Assembly (NCBI GenBank): GCA_027623325.1 | Contig: JAQBXY010000033.1 | Location: 1-33,287 of the forward strand | Direction of reading: 5' to 3' | Source of the DNA: Gemmatimonadota bacterium | GTDB lineage: Bacteria > Gemmatimonadota > Gemmatimonadetes > Longimicrobiales > Gaopeijiaceae | Length of the DNA stretch: 33,287 nt | In this document: in pieces, positions 1 to 8,105 of the stretch | Position numbering within the stretch: position 1 is the stretch's first letter | Layout: every line of letters begins with the position of its first letter | Position numbers and translations under genes: made by a program | The notes under the pieces: model-generated | Database searches by the model: none | What the model was told of the DNA's origin: nothing | The model's input: only the letters and a program-made list of their open reading frames with translations

Positions 1-2
1 AC

Positions 3-503
3 TTTACCGGCGAGAACAAGGAGTTCATCGCCAACAAGCTCAACGCGGCCAACTGGATGGTTCAGGCCATCGAGCAGCGGCGTCAAACGATGCTCAAGAC
101 CATGAGCTTCATCGTCGACCGACAGCGAGAGTTCTTCGAACGCGGTGTGCAGTACCTGCGTCCGTTGACGCTCCGCGAGGTCGCGGACCACATCGAGATG
201 CATGAGTCGACGGTCTCGCGCGTGACGAACAAGAAGTTTGTTCAGACGCCGCGCGGTGTGTTCTCCTTGAAATACTTCTTCTCGAGCGGCCTGTCGACGA
301 CGAGCGGAGAGGACATTTCGGCCCGAGGCGTCAGGGACAAGATCAAGACGATGGTCGCGGATGAGAACCCGAAGAAGCCGCTTACCGATCAGGTCATCGT
401 CGACGCGCTGAAGGCGGAGGGTGTTCAGATCGCTCGGCGGACGGTCGCGAAGTACCGCGACCAGTTGGGCATCATGCCCGCCCGGATGCGAAAGCGCGTC
501 TGA
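3..503 (+). CDS. rpoN: RNA polymerase sigma-54 factor, C-terminal part (5' end outside window)
   Basis: The reading frame is open from base 3, so the gene begins upstream of the window and only the last ~166 residues are present. These cover the core-binding end and the whole DNA-binding region of sigma-54. The helix-turn-helix segment (LTLREVADHIEMHESTVSRV) recognises the -12 element. The C-terminal RpoN box (ARRTVAKYRDQLGI, near-identical to the family signature) contacts the -24 GG. Sigma-54 directs core polymerase to -24/-12 promoters, which need an AAA+ activator. The stop TGA overlaps the ATG of the next gene (ATGA-type overlap at 501-505), so rpoN and the glycosyltransferase are likely cotranscribed. 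The family assignment is secure; the upstream half cannot be assessed. Confidence 0.96.
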   Translation, partial: FTGENKEFIANKLNAANWMVQAIEQRRQTMLKTMSFIVDRQREFFERGVQYLRPLTLREVADHIEMHESTVSRVTNKKFVQTPRGVFSLKYFFSSGLSTTSGEDISARGVRDKIKTMVADENPKKPLTDQVIVDALKAEGVQIARRTVAKYRDQLGIMPARMRKRV

Positions 504-1459
504 TGGAGTCGAACCAGAAGCGGAGCGACTTTACGGTGGTCGTGCCCGCCTTCAACGAGGCACCGGTCATCCCGGACCTGGTGCGCGAACTTCGCGCCTC
601 GTTCGAGCGTCATGGGCTGGCTGGGGAAGTCATCCTGGTCGATGATGGATCGGACGACGGCACCGCGGAGTTGGCCGAGCGCGAGGCGAATGGGTGGGAG
701 CGCTTCCGCGTCATTCGGCACACACGGAACCGGGGCAAGACCGAGGCGATGTTGACCGCTGCGGAGGCCGCCTCCGAAGATCTTCTCGTCTTGTTCGACG
801 CCGACCTGCAGCACTCGCCGGACGAAGTGCCCCGCTTTCTGGCTCGCCTCGACGAAGGCGCCGACATCGTCACCGGCCGAAAGATCGGCTCGTATAACAA
901 GCGCGCCGTATCGTCGGTGTACAATCGCCTTTCTCGGAAGATCTTCGCAGTTCCCGTGTCCGACCTGAATTCGATGAAGGCGTTCCGGAAGCACGTTCTC
1001 GACGGCATCCTGCTCCGCCACGACTGGCACCGATTCTTTGTCGTGCTGGCCCACGCCCGTGGAGCCATCGTGACCGAGATCGACATCGAGCTCCACCCAC
1101 GCCGGGCAGGGGTGGCCAAGTTTCAGGGCCCGTTCCGGATTCTGGTCGGGGTCATCGACTTGATCGCGGTTTGGTTCCTTCTCCTGTTCTCGCGAAAGCC
1201 TCTGCTACTCTTCGGGGGTAGCGGACTCGCGCTTGCTGGGCTCGGCCTACTGGTCGCTGGCGTAACCGTCTACCTCCGCTTCGTGCACCCGATGCTCGGA
1301 TTCGAGCCGTACATCCCGCCGATGGGGTACCGGCCCCTTCTGTACCTCACGATGCTTCTCGAGACGCTCGGCTTTCTGTTGTTCGGATTTGGCCTCGTGT
1401 CCGAGCAGATCGCCCAATTGCGTGACGAGCTCGAAGCGGCGCGCCGGAAAGGAAGCTGA
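503..1459 (+). CDS. Membrane-anchored family 2 glycosyltransferase (ArnC/GtrB/DPM1-like)
   Basis: 318 residues. The N-terminal GT-A domain starts with VVVPAFNEA and has VDDGSDDGT for nucleotide-sugar binding and a DAD metal-binding motif in LLVLFDADLQHSPDEV. The C-terminal third has two hydrophobic spans (about residues 215-260 and 285-305), the architecture of enzymes that move a sugar from a nucleotide sugar to undecaprenyl phosphate on the inner leaflet. ArnC (4-formamido-arabinose transfer) and GtrB (glucose transfer) share it; the sugar cannot be read from sequence. The ATG overlaps the rpoN stop, and the following 2-epimerase gene starts inside this gene's stop codon, so translation is probably coupled through all three. 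The ArnC resemblance matters because an ArnD-like enzyme and a formyltransferase lie 1-3 kb away. Confidence 0.9.
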   Translation: MESNQKRSDFTVVVPAFNEAPVIPDLVRELRASFERHGLAGEVILVDDGSDDGTAELAEREANGWERFRVIRHTRNRGKTEAMLTAAEAASEDLLVLFDADLQHSPDEVPRFLARLDEGADIVTGRKIGSYNKRAVSSVYNRLSRKIFAVPVSDLNSMKAFRKHVLDGILLRHDWHRFFVVLAHARGAIVTEIDIELHPRRAGVAKFQGPFRILVGVIDLIAVWFLLLFSRKPLLLFGGSGLALAGLGLLVAGVTVYLRFVHPMLGFEPYIPPMGYRPLLYLTMLLETLGFLLFGFGLVSEQIAQLRDELEAARRKGS

Positions 1460-2607
1460 TTCTGTCCGAGCACAAGATTCTGCTCGTCGTAGGTACGCGA
1501 CCCGAGGCGATCAAAATGGCGCCGGTCGCCTCAGCCCTTCGAGCCTACGCACCGCGTGTTGAAACACGGCTCGCGCTCACGGGCCAACACACGACGCTCG
1601 TCGATCAGGTTCTGACGGCCTTCGATGTCGAGCGGCACTACGACCTGGGCATCATGAAAGACGGTCAGACCCTGTACGACGTTGTACACGGGGCCATGGA
1701 CGGGCTCCGCGACGTCGTCCAGGATTTCCGGCCCGATGTCCTGCTCGTTCAAGGCGACACGGCGACGGTCTTCACGGCTTCGTTGGTGGGCTTCTTCGAG
1801 CGCGTACGCGTGGGACACGTGGAGGCAGGGCTGCGCAGCGGTGACAAGTACGCGCCCTTTCCGGAGGAGGTCCTCCGACGCTTGAGCGACGTCATCTCCG
1901 ACTACTACTTCGCGCCCACCGGACGTTCACGAGATCTGCTCCTCGCGGAGAACGTCCCGTCCGAGCAGATCCATGTGACGGGCAATACCGTCGTCGACGC
2001 ATTGCTCGAGGTCTCCGCCCAGGCACGGCCAGTGTCGAATGAGGTCCTCCGGACGGTCACCGAGGATCGCTCGCGTCGCCTCGTACTCCTGACGGCACAC
2101 CGGCGCGAGTCGTTTGGAGCCCCGATCCGAGAACTCTTCGGAGCCATTCGCACGATCGCCGACGAATTCGACGACATCGGCGTCGTCTATCCTGTGCATC
2201 CGAATCCGAACGTCATGGGGCCCGCGCAGGAGCTCCTCTCCGATCACCCACGGATCCACCTCACAGAGCCGCTGGACTACTTCGACCTCGTCAGCGCGCT
2301 TCAGTCTGCGAGTCTCGTCTTGACCGACTCGGGGGGGATCCAGGAAGAGGCTCCCACCTTCGGGGCGCCGGTGCTCGTGCTGCGTGAGGTTACGGAACGC
2401 CCGGAAGGGATCACCGCCGGTGTAGCCGAGCTGGTGGGGACGGACGCGACGCTCATCGTGGAGCGGGCCCGTGCGGCGCTTGCGTCGTCCGGCAGGGAAG
2501 GTCGTGCGAACCCGTATGGCGACGGTCGCGCCGGTGCGAGGATCGCCGATATCCTCGTGTCGGACCTAACGGGACAACCCCGCACAACAACGGACTGGGA
2601 CGGCTAA
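1456..2607 (+). CDS. wecB: UDP-N-acetylglucosamine 2-epimerase, non-hydrolysing (CTG or ATT start)
   Basis: Interconverts UDP-GlcNAc and UDP-ManNAc, supplying ManNAc-type sugars for surface glycans. Family signatures are all present: GTRPEAIKMAP at the N-terminus, QGDTATVF, GHVEAGLRSGDKYAPFPEE, HRRESFG and SGGIQEEAP. The first ATG (1516) would cut off the first beta strand and the GTRPEAIK motif. Upstream of it, back to the in-frame stop at 1423-1425, there is no ATG, GTG or TTG. The candidates are CTG 1456, ATT 1459 and CTG 1462. A GGAAAGG ribosome-binding site at 1446-1452 suits 1459 or 1462 by spacing, while CTG 1456 makes a CTGA overlap with the previous stop (1457-1459). I chose 1456, with a few codons of uncertainty. 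The stop overlaps the stop of the convergent formyltransferase gene. Confidence 0.93.
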   Translation: MILSEHKILLVVGTRPEAIKMAPVASALRAYAPRVETRLALTGQHTTLVDQVLTAFDVERHYDLGIMKDGQTLYDVVHGAMDGLRDVVQDFRPDVLLVQGDTATVFTASLVGFFERVRVGHVEAGLRSGDKYAPFPEEVLRRLSDVISDYYFAPTGRSRDLLLAENVPSEQIHVTGNTVVDALLEVSAQARPVSNEVLRTVTEDRSRRLVLLTAHRRESFGAPIRELFGAIRTIADEFDDIGVVYPVHPNPNVMGPAQELLSDHPRIHLTEPLDYFDLVSALQSASLVLTDSGGIQEEAPTFGAPVLVLREVTERPEGITAGVAELVGTDATLIVERARAALASSGREGRANPYGDGRAGARIADILVSDLTGQPRTTTDWDG

Positions 2608-3383
2608 GCGACCGAATCGTCGGCGCGCGGCGGCAGTCTCGTGTGAGACAGCCGCAGTAGGTCCCGGAACCCCGGCGTCCGGTAGAATCCGGCTTGGGTT
2701 GAATCCTGAGCCTCTCTCGGCAACGTGCCCGCTTCGTGTCGATCCAGGGCGTCGCAGATGAGGCGCGCGGAGAGTTCGACGTTGAGCCATCTCAAGGCCA
2801 AGAAGGTACGTGCTCCCTTGACCCGGCCCTGCAGCGCGATCGCGCCACGATCGATACCCTCGCCGAGGTGGAGGATCGAGGTGCCGACGTTGTCGAGATC
2901 GTCATCCAGCACCGCCCACACCTCCGAATGAACGTTCCGATACCGTGGAACGATCCCCCCGTGGATGTTCAAGGCGACCTCCTTCGGCACGTCGAGGATG
3001 GGAGGCCCGAGGATCGACGTTCCGAGCACCACCAGCACGTCGGGTTCAGCCTCCGTGAGGACACGCAGGCAGCCCGCGTCGTTCGCGTCCTCCACAACGT
3101 GCACCGGAATACCCACGGGGAAGCCCGCGAGGGCCGGATCAAGCTTCATCTCGGTTGCCACGTGACGAGCCCACAGCCGTCCGTAGGCGGCAAGGGCCAC
3201 GAGGTCGAGTGCGAAGAGTGGGGCCCTCCACCACGCCGTCCGAGCCCACTCCCTTTCTAGCTTCCGGCGCCGCGCTCCCCGTCCGCGTTCCACCACGATG
3301 ACATCCAGACGGCCGCGCGCGTGGAGCGCGTGGGCGATGTACCGCGCTACGGGTCCCTCCCGACAGAGGAACGCGACGCTCAT
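2604..3383 (-). CDS. Formyltransferase-family protein (sugar or amine N-formyltransferase)
   Basis: 259 residues with a formyl_trans_N fold, as in methionyl-tRNA formyltransferase, GART and sugar N-formyltransferases. The catalytic triad is visible: Asn139 and His141 in NIHGG, and Asp178 in GEGIDRGAI, spaced as in ArnA/Fmt. The usual C-terminal RNA-binding domain of Fmt is missing, so tRNA is an unlikely substrate; N10-formyl-THF-dependent formylation of an amino sugar is more likely, given the glycan cluster. Its ATG overlaps the stop of the ArnD-like gene upstream (ATGA at 3380-3383), implying translational coupling. A formyltransferase and a deformylase-type enzyme in one operon is the logic of the arn pathway. 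The exact substrate is not determinable. Confidence 0.8.
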   Translation of the reverse strand: MSVAFLCREGPVARYIAHALHARGRLDVIVVERGRGARRRKLEREWARTAWWRAPLFALDLVALAAYGRLWARHVATEMKLDPALAGFPVGIPVHVVEDANDAGCLRVLTEAEPDVLVVLGTSILGPPILDVPKEVALNIHGGIVPRYRNVHSEVWAVLDDDLDNVGTSILHLGEGIDRGAIALQGRVKGARTFLALRWLNVELSARLICDALDRHEAGTLPREAQDSTQAGFYRTPGFRDLLRLSHTRLPPRADDSVA

Positions 3384-4273
3384 GTCACACCGTCTCGGGC
3401 GACCTCGTGGAGCGGGACAACCTCGAATCCCGCGCTCCGGACGATCCCGACCATCCGCGCGATGACGGTCAGTTCCCGAAGCCCCGCATGGTAGGGGTGG
3501 TCGTACACGACCATGGCCCGCGCGCCCCCGTCGAGGTCGCTCTCGAATCGGCGAAGGATGTCGGCATCCGCGAAACCCCGGGCTCTCAGGTGCTCCAGGT
3601 AGGCCACACCTCCGGGCTCCCCGGTCAGTTGGGTCCGAACCCGGGGGAGCGCTAGCGCTGCGGGCGGATCGGGTCGCTCGGCGTCATGCGTTGGGCCGGA
3701 CTTCCCACTTCCGGGCTCGGGACCATGAAGGTCGGCGACATACCGAAAACCACGGGGTGCCAGCACCTCGTCGAGGGCCGGGGTCGACGTCCATCCGGGT
3801 GAGGCGAAGCCTTGCGGACAGGTGTCTCCCAGAGCACGGGAGAGGGTCGGGAGCACGGCATCGATCTCGGCAGCGACGCGCGCCGCGCCCCAGTCGCTCG
3901 CTTCCAGCTGCCACACCGCGTGATTCCTACCGCCGTGCAAACCGATCTCGTGCCCGGACTCGTGGGCCGCGCGGACGAGCCCGGTGGCCGCCCCTCCTAC
4001 GATGGGGTTCAAAGCAGCGGCCTTGAGGTAACCACCCCATCCCAACTTGGTGAGCGCGGACAACTTCGCAGCCTGAGGCCGCGACGGAGAAACCGGACTC
4101 GAGACACGCTCCCTCAAGAAGGCCCGCCGCGATACGGCACGGCCCATGTTGACGAAGAAGGTGAAGGGCACGTCGAGGCGGTTCCCGAGCCCGACAAGCG
4201 CGGGCATGCCCTCATGGACGCAGCAGTGCGTATCGACGTCGAAGCGAAAGCAGAACAGCTTGCCCACGGTCAA
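3380..4273 (-). CDS. Polysaccharide deacetylase-like protein resembling ArnD deformylase
   Basis: 297 residues, NodB-homology fold. The N-terminal motif FRFDVDTH (Asp12, Asp14) matches the RIDVDT signature of ArnD rather than the TFDDG of classic chitin deacetylases. The second motif GHEIGLHGGRNHAVW (His108, His113, His118) parallels ArnD's GHEVGxHAWxHxxW. ArnD removes the formyl group from undecaprenyl-phosphate-4-formamido-arabinose. Here the substrate could be another formylated or acetylated lipid-linked sugar. No ATG is available between the upstream in-frame stop and the motif; TTG 4273 or GTG 4267 are the possible starts. It is the first gene of a two-gene unit with the formyltransferase and diverges from the GT4 gene. 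Confidence 0.82.
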   Translation of the reverse strand: MTVGKLFCFRFDVDTHCCVHEGMPALVGLGNRLDVPFTFFVNMGRAVSRRAFLRERVSSPVSPSRPQAAKLSALTKLGWGGYLKAAALNPIVGGAATGLVRAAHESGHEIGLHGGRNHAVWQLEASDWGAARVAAEIDAVLPTLSRALGDTCPQGFASPGWTSTPALDEVLAPRGFRYVADLHGPEPGSGKSGPTHDAERPDPPAALALPRVRTQLTGEPGGVAYLEHLRARGFADADILRRFESDLDGGARAMVVYDHPYHAGLRELTVIARMVGIVRSAGFEVVPLHEVARDGVT

Positions 4274-4365
4274 CCGGAATAGGGTTCACGAAGTACCGAT
4301 CGCGGGTAACGTAGCACCAACGTACACCGGCAACACCGCCATATTCGTCGATCTGTTCGACGCCG

Positions 4366-4394
4366 TTGTTATGGCCTCGGGTGCCCCCTACACT
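4366..4394 (+). promoter_or_regulatory. Candidate sigma-70-type promoter for the GT4-YfhO unit
   Basis: TTGTTA (4366-4371), a 17-base spacer, then TACACT (4389-4394). This lies in the 154-base gap between the divergent deacetylase and GT4 genes. The predicted transcription start (~4401) falls upstream of the ATG at 4428 and downstream of an earlier in-frame ATG at 4371, so it favours 4428 as the gene start. The gap also carries three GTGCCCCC copies (4381, 4402, 4411). Motif match only; no experimental support. Confidence 0.4.
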
Positions 4395-4427
4395 AGCACC
4401 CGTGCCCCCAGTGCCCCCCGCCCATAC

Positions 4428-5564
4428 ATGCTGGACCGCCCCACTTTGAAGATCCTCATGCACTGCGTCTATTACCCGCCGGAGGTGGGCGGCCTCGAGA
4501 GCCACGTGCACTACCTCTGCCGTGCACTGGTCGAGATGGGTCACGAGGTCGACGTCGTCACGTCGCGTTCCTTGCCCGACACGCCGGTTCACGAGATTCG
4601 CGACGGCGTCCGTGTGTGGCGAACGTGGTTCCCCGGGAAGTCGACCGTGGGGTGGGCGGCTCACGCGGTCGGCTCCGTCCCCCGCGTGCTCGATAGGAGT
4701 AGGGGTGTGGACGTCCTCCACGCCCAGGCGTTCGCTTCGATTCCTCCTCTCCAGATCGCTCGTGCGGTGCGGCGGCTTCCTCTCGTGGCCACCTGGCACA
4801 CATCTCACTTCCTCAGGCTTGCCGCTCGGCCGGGCTGGAGGACGCTCCTCGGCCGACTCGTCGACAGCGTCGACCACAATCTGGCCGCGAGTCGCGAGAT
4901 CGCCGGGGTAGCAGAGGGACTCGCGCGGGGAGCGAGAGTTGAGCCTCTCACGAACGGTGTGGAGACCTCGGTCTTTAGGCCCGTAGCGCCCACGCTCTCT
5001 CCGCCCCCACAGGGTCGCCGTCGCGTGGTCATCCCGCGGCGTCTCTTTCAGAAGAACGGGGTGGAGTTCTTCATTCGCGCCGTGCCCGCGATCGCCAAAG
5101 AGGTCGACATCGAGGCGGTATTCGTCGGAGATGGTCCCGAACGCTCCCGACTGGAACGGCTCGGAGAAGAACTCGGCGTCTCCGACCGCCTCCACTTTCT
5201 GGGCGCCCAACCCCACGAGGCGATGCCCGGCCTCCTCTCCTCCGCGGAGGTGGCGATCTTTCCCTCTCTCATGGAGGCGACGTCCGTCGCAGCGCTCGAG
5301 TGCATGGCGTGTGGGATACCCGTCGCCGCCTCAAGGGTCGGAGGGCTACCGGAGATCGTGGATGAGACGGTGGGCACCCTCTTCGAGCCGGCGGACCCGG
5401 AGGACCTCGCCCGCCGTGTGACTGTACTCCTACGGCGTGACGGTCTGACCGAGATGGGTCGAGTGGCCCGGCAGCGAGTCGTCGATCGGTGGAGCAACGT
5501 TCGCCTCGCCGAACGTCACGTCGAGATCTACCAGAAAGTCATCCAGGATCGGCGAGCGGACTGA
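4428..5564 (+). CDS. Glycosyltransferase family 4 (group 1)
   Basis: About 378 residues, GT-B fold. The N-terminal domain opens with KILMHCVYYPPEVGGLESHVHYL, whose glycine-rich loop is typical of GT4 enzymes. The C-terminal domain has RRLFQKNGVEFFIRA, FVGDGPER and the retaining-enzyme signature EATSVAALECMACGIPVAAS(R)VGGLPEIV, in which the E-x7-E glutamates bind the nucleotide sugar. It transfers a hexose from a nucleotide sugar during assembly of a surface polysaccharide or lipid-linked glycan; donor and acceptor are unknown. The frame is open upstream to 4146, but that stretch has no homology and overlaps the deacetylase gene, so ATG 4428 is preferred; ATG 4371 is the alternative. No convincing ribosome-binding site is seen. 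The next gene starts 7 bases after the stop. Confidence 0.92.
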   Translation: MLDRPTLKILMHCVYYPPEVGGLESHVHYLCRALVEMGHEVDVVTSRSLPDTPVHEIRDGVRVWRTWFPGKSTVGWAAHAVGSVPRVLDRSRGVDVLHAQAFASIPPLQIARAVRRLPLVATWHTSHFLRLAARPGWRTLLGRLVDSVDHNLAASREIAGVAEGLARGARVEPLTNGVETSVFRPVAPTLSPPPQGRRRVVIPRRLFQKNGVEFFIRAVPAIAKEVDIEAVFVGDGPERSRLERLGEELGVSDRLHFLGAQPHEAMPGLLSSAEVAIFPSLMEATSVAALECMACGIPVAASRVGGLPEIVDETVGTLFEPADPEDLARRVTVLLRRDGLTEMGRVARQRVVDRWSNVRLAERHVEIYQKVIQDRRAD

Positions 5565-5570
5565 ACAGTT

Positions 5571-8105
5571 ATGGCGAAGAAGCGCACGAACGACCGAAAG
5601 CCGGTGCGAATCGAAGTTGAGGCGCAAACGCCGTCGGGCGATCCGCTCGCCCTTCCGCTTTGGCTTCCGCCGATCGTCTTTGCGCTGCTGACCGCCTTCC
5701 TCTTTCGCGACTTCATCTTCAGCGACCAGATGCTAGCGGGCTCCGACACCCAGGGCATGGGCTACGTCGTCCGACAGCTCTTCGCCGAGGCACTGCGCGA
5801 GTTGGGAGCGATCCCGGGCTGGGCACCCCACATTCTCGGGGGAACGCCGTTTCTCGAAGCGTTGTCGGCGGGGGACTCGCTCTACCCCCCCTCGTTGCTC
5901 CTCCTGATGCTCATGGAGCCGTACCGGGCGTTGGGCTGGAAACTCGTCCTGCACTTCTTCTTGGCTGGCCTCTTCATGTTCGGGTGGATCCGAACGATCG
6001 GTGGCTCCCGTCCTGCCGCCCTTCTGGCGGGCGTCGCCTACTTGATGGCTCCCTTCTTCGTGAGCTTCGTGGCTCCGGGACACGATGGGAAGATTTTTGT
6101 CATCGCTCTCACGCCCCTCCTGTTCTGGGCGGTAGAACGTCACTTCCTGCGACCCGGACTCGCCTCCGTGGCTTCGATCGGGCTCGTGGTGGCGTTCATT
6201 CTCTACACGACCCACTTCCAGATGGCGTACTTCCTCTTCGGAGGAGTGGGGCTCTACGCCGGGTTCCGGGCCATCCAGATCACTCGGGGCTCCAACCAGA
6301 CCGGTCCGCCGCGACCGCGGGCTGGGGCATCCCGTTTCGCGATCTTCCTGGCGGCTGCAGTGCTGGGCGCGGGAGGGGCGGCGTACCAGTTCTTCCCGGC
6401 CGCCGATTACGTGATGAAGTACTCTCGGCGGATCCAAACAACTCAAGAGGCCTCGGGTCAGTCCGGCCGTGAGTGGTCCAGCTCCTATTCGATGAACCCC
6501 GAAGAAGTCATGTCGCTGATCGTCCCGGAGTTTCCGGGGAACGGGGCAGGGGGCTCGGAGTGGACGAACCGTACCTACTGGGGGCGGAACGGACTCAAGA
6601 ACAACCACGAGTACGTCGGACTCGTCGTGCTACTGCTTGCCGCCGTTTCCTTCCTCGGTGCAGCGCGACGTGGACTGCGATGGTTTTTCGTCGGGCTGGG
6701 TCTCCTCTCACTCGGGTTCGCATTGGGGGCCAACACACCGGTCTGGGGGCTGTTCTACCAGTTCCTTCCCGGCATCAGGCTATTCCGGGCGCCTGGCATG
6801 GCTGTCTTCCTGTTCGGGTTCGGGGTGATCACGCTCGCCGCTCTCGGCCTCGACCGAATCCTCCACCTCGTTCGTGAACGAAACGCCGAGGAGCTTCAAC
6901 GCATCCAGCGCGTGCTCTGGGTGGGAACCGGTCTGGTGGCCCTCCTCACCCTCCTCGTCTCATCGGGGGTGTTCACGTCGCTGTGGACGAGCGCGGTATA
7001 CCCGTCGATCGACGCGAGGCGGCTCCAAGTCCTACAGGCGCACCTCCCGAATATCATTCGTGGGGCCTCCTTCGCCCTCCTGGTCGCCGCTGCGACCTCC
7101 TTGGTCGTGTGGGGCCTCGGGAAAGGGCGCATCTCGCCGAGAATTGCGCTCGCCGGCCTTCTGATGCTCGTCGCCGTGGATGCAGCTCGGATCGACGGAT
7201 CGTTCATCCAGACGATCGATTTCAACCGATGGGCTGCAGTGGATCCGAACCTTAGTGCGCTACTCGCCCGCGAGGAGGGCCGCACCGAGCCGTACCGACT
7301 CCTCTCGCTCGCTCAGCAAGGCCAGGACGTCATACCCGCCATGCACGGCATCGAACTCGCTGCCGGGCACCACCCCAACGACCTCTCGCGCTATCGAGAA
7401 CTCATCGGCATGGTCGGATCGGGCCTCCCCCGAAACCTCCTCAACACCAACGTCCGCAACCTCCTGAACGTCGACTACATCCTGTGGCCCGACATCGAAC
7501 TCGGCGCGGCACCGCAGGGGCCGATCGTATCGAGGACTCAATACGGTCAGGGTCAGATCTACCACACCCTGCTGGCCGACAAGGGGCTGCCGAGGGCACG
7601 GCTGGTCGCGGAGGCAGTCGTGAAGGCCGACGCGGAGGCGGTCTCGTACATTCTCAGTGGGGTGCACGACCCGGCGCGAGAGGTTGTGCTCTCCGAGCCC
7701 CCTGCGGCGCCTCTGGGGGGCGGAGAGGCAATGGGATCGGTCACCTGGGAGGAACGCACCTCCGATGTCCTTCGGTGGCACGTGGAGTCCGACCGGGCCG
7801 CCATGCTGGTCGTCTCCGATAATTGGTTTCCGGCGTGGCGGGCCACCGTGAACGGTGAGGAGACGGAGGTCCTCCGGGCGTACCATTCCCTCCGTGCCGT
7901 CGCCATCCCCGCCGGCTCGAGCTCCGTCGAAATGCGCTACGAATCGACGCTCCTGGAGCAGAGCTTTCTCCTCAGCGCGGCGATCCTCTTGCTCCTCTTC
8001 GCAGCGGGCCTCCTCGGCATCTGGCGGGAGAGGACCGGCCCGACCCGGCGGGAAGACCAAGACGCCACCCTGGGTGCGCCCGACCCGACGGGGGCGAACC
8101 CCTGA
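5571..8105 (+). CDS. YfhO-family multi-spanning membrane protein
   Basis: 844 residues with about a dozen hydrophobic spans in the first two thirds, then a soluble C-terminal region. Features typical of the YfhO family (GT-C-like superfamily) are the early luminal stretch ILGGTPFLEALSAGDSLYPP, PGIRLFRAPGMAVF in the middle, and the terminal VVSDNWFPAWRATVNGEETEVLRAYHSLRAV. The protein ends with one more transmembrane helix. YfhO proteins are implicated in attaching sugars to envelope polymers such as lipoteichoic acid in Firmicutes; in Gram-negative phyla the substrate is unknown. It sits inside the glycan cluster, so a lipid-linked sugar donor is likely. No strong ribosome-binding site precedes ATG 5571. 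The stop overlaps the proposed CTG start of the next gene. Confidence 0.85.
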   Translation: MAKKRTNDRKPVRIEVEAQTPSGDPLALPLWLPPIVFALLTAFLFRDFIFSDQMLAGSDTQGMGYVVRQLFAEALRELGAIPGWAPHILGGTPFLEALSAGDSLYPPSLLLLMLMEPYRALGWKLVLHFFLAGLFMFGWIRTIGGSRPAALLAGVAYLMAPFFVSFVAPGHDGKIFVIALTPLLFWAVERHFLRPGLASVASIGLVVAFILYTTHFQMAYFLFGGVGLYAGFRAIQITRGSNQTGPPRPRAGASRFAIFLAAAVLGAGGAAYQFFPAADYVMKYSRRIQTTQEASGQSGREWSSSYSMNPEEVMSLIVPEFPGNGAGGSEWTNRTYWGRNGLKNNHEYVGLVVLLLAAVSFLGAARRGLRWFFVGLGLLSLGFALGANTPVWGLFYQFLPGIRLFRAPGMAVFLFGFGVITLAALGLDRILHLVRERNAEELQRIQRVLWVGTGLVALLTLLVSSGVFTSLWTSAVYPSIDARRLQVLQAHLPNIIRGASFALLVAAATSLVVWGLGKGRISPRIALAGLLMLVAVDAARIDGSFIQTIDFNRWAAVDPNLSALLAREEGRTEPYRLLSLAQQGQDVIPAMHGIELAAGHHPNDLSRYRELIGMVGSGLPRNLLNTNVRNLLNVDYILWPDIELGAAPQGPIVSRTQYGQGQIYHTLLADKGLPRARLVAEAVVKADAEAVSYILSGVHDPAREVVLSEPPAAPLGGGEAMGSVTWEERTSDVLRWHVESDRAAMLVVSDNWFPAWRATVNGEETEVLRAYHSLRAVAIPAGSSSVEMRYESTLLEQSFLLSAAILLLLFAAGLLGIWRERTGPTRREDQDATLGAPDPTGANP

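Noticed and set aside
4212-5216. Long open frame antisense to the GT4 gene (334 codons)
   Set aside because: It mirrors a clearly coding gene; its protein is rich in Arg, Gly and His with no domain pattern, as expected for GC-rich antisense frames.
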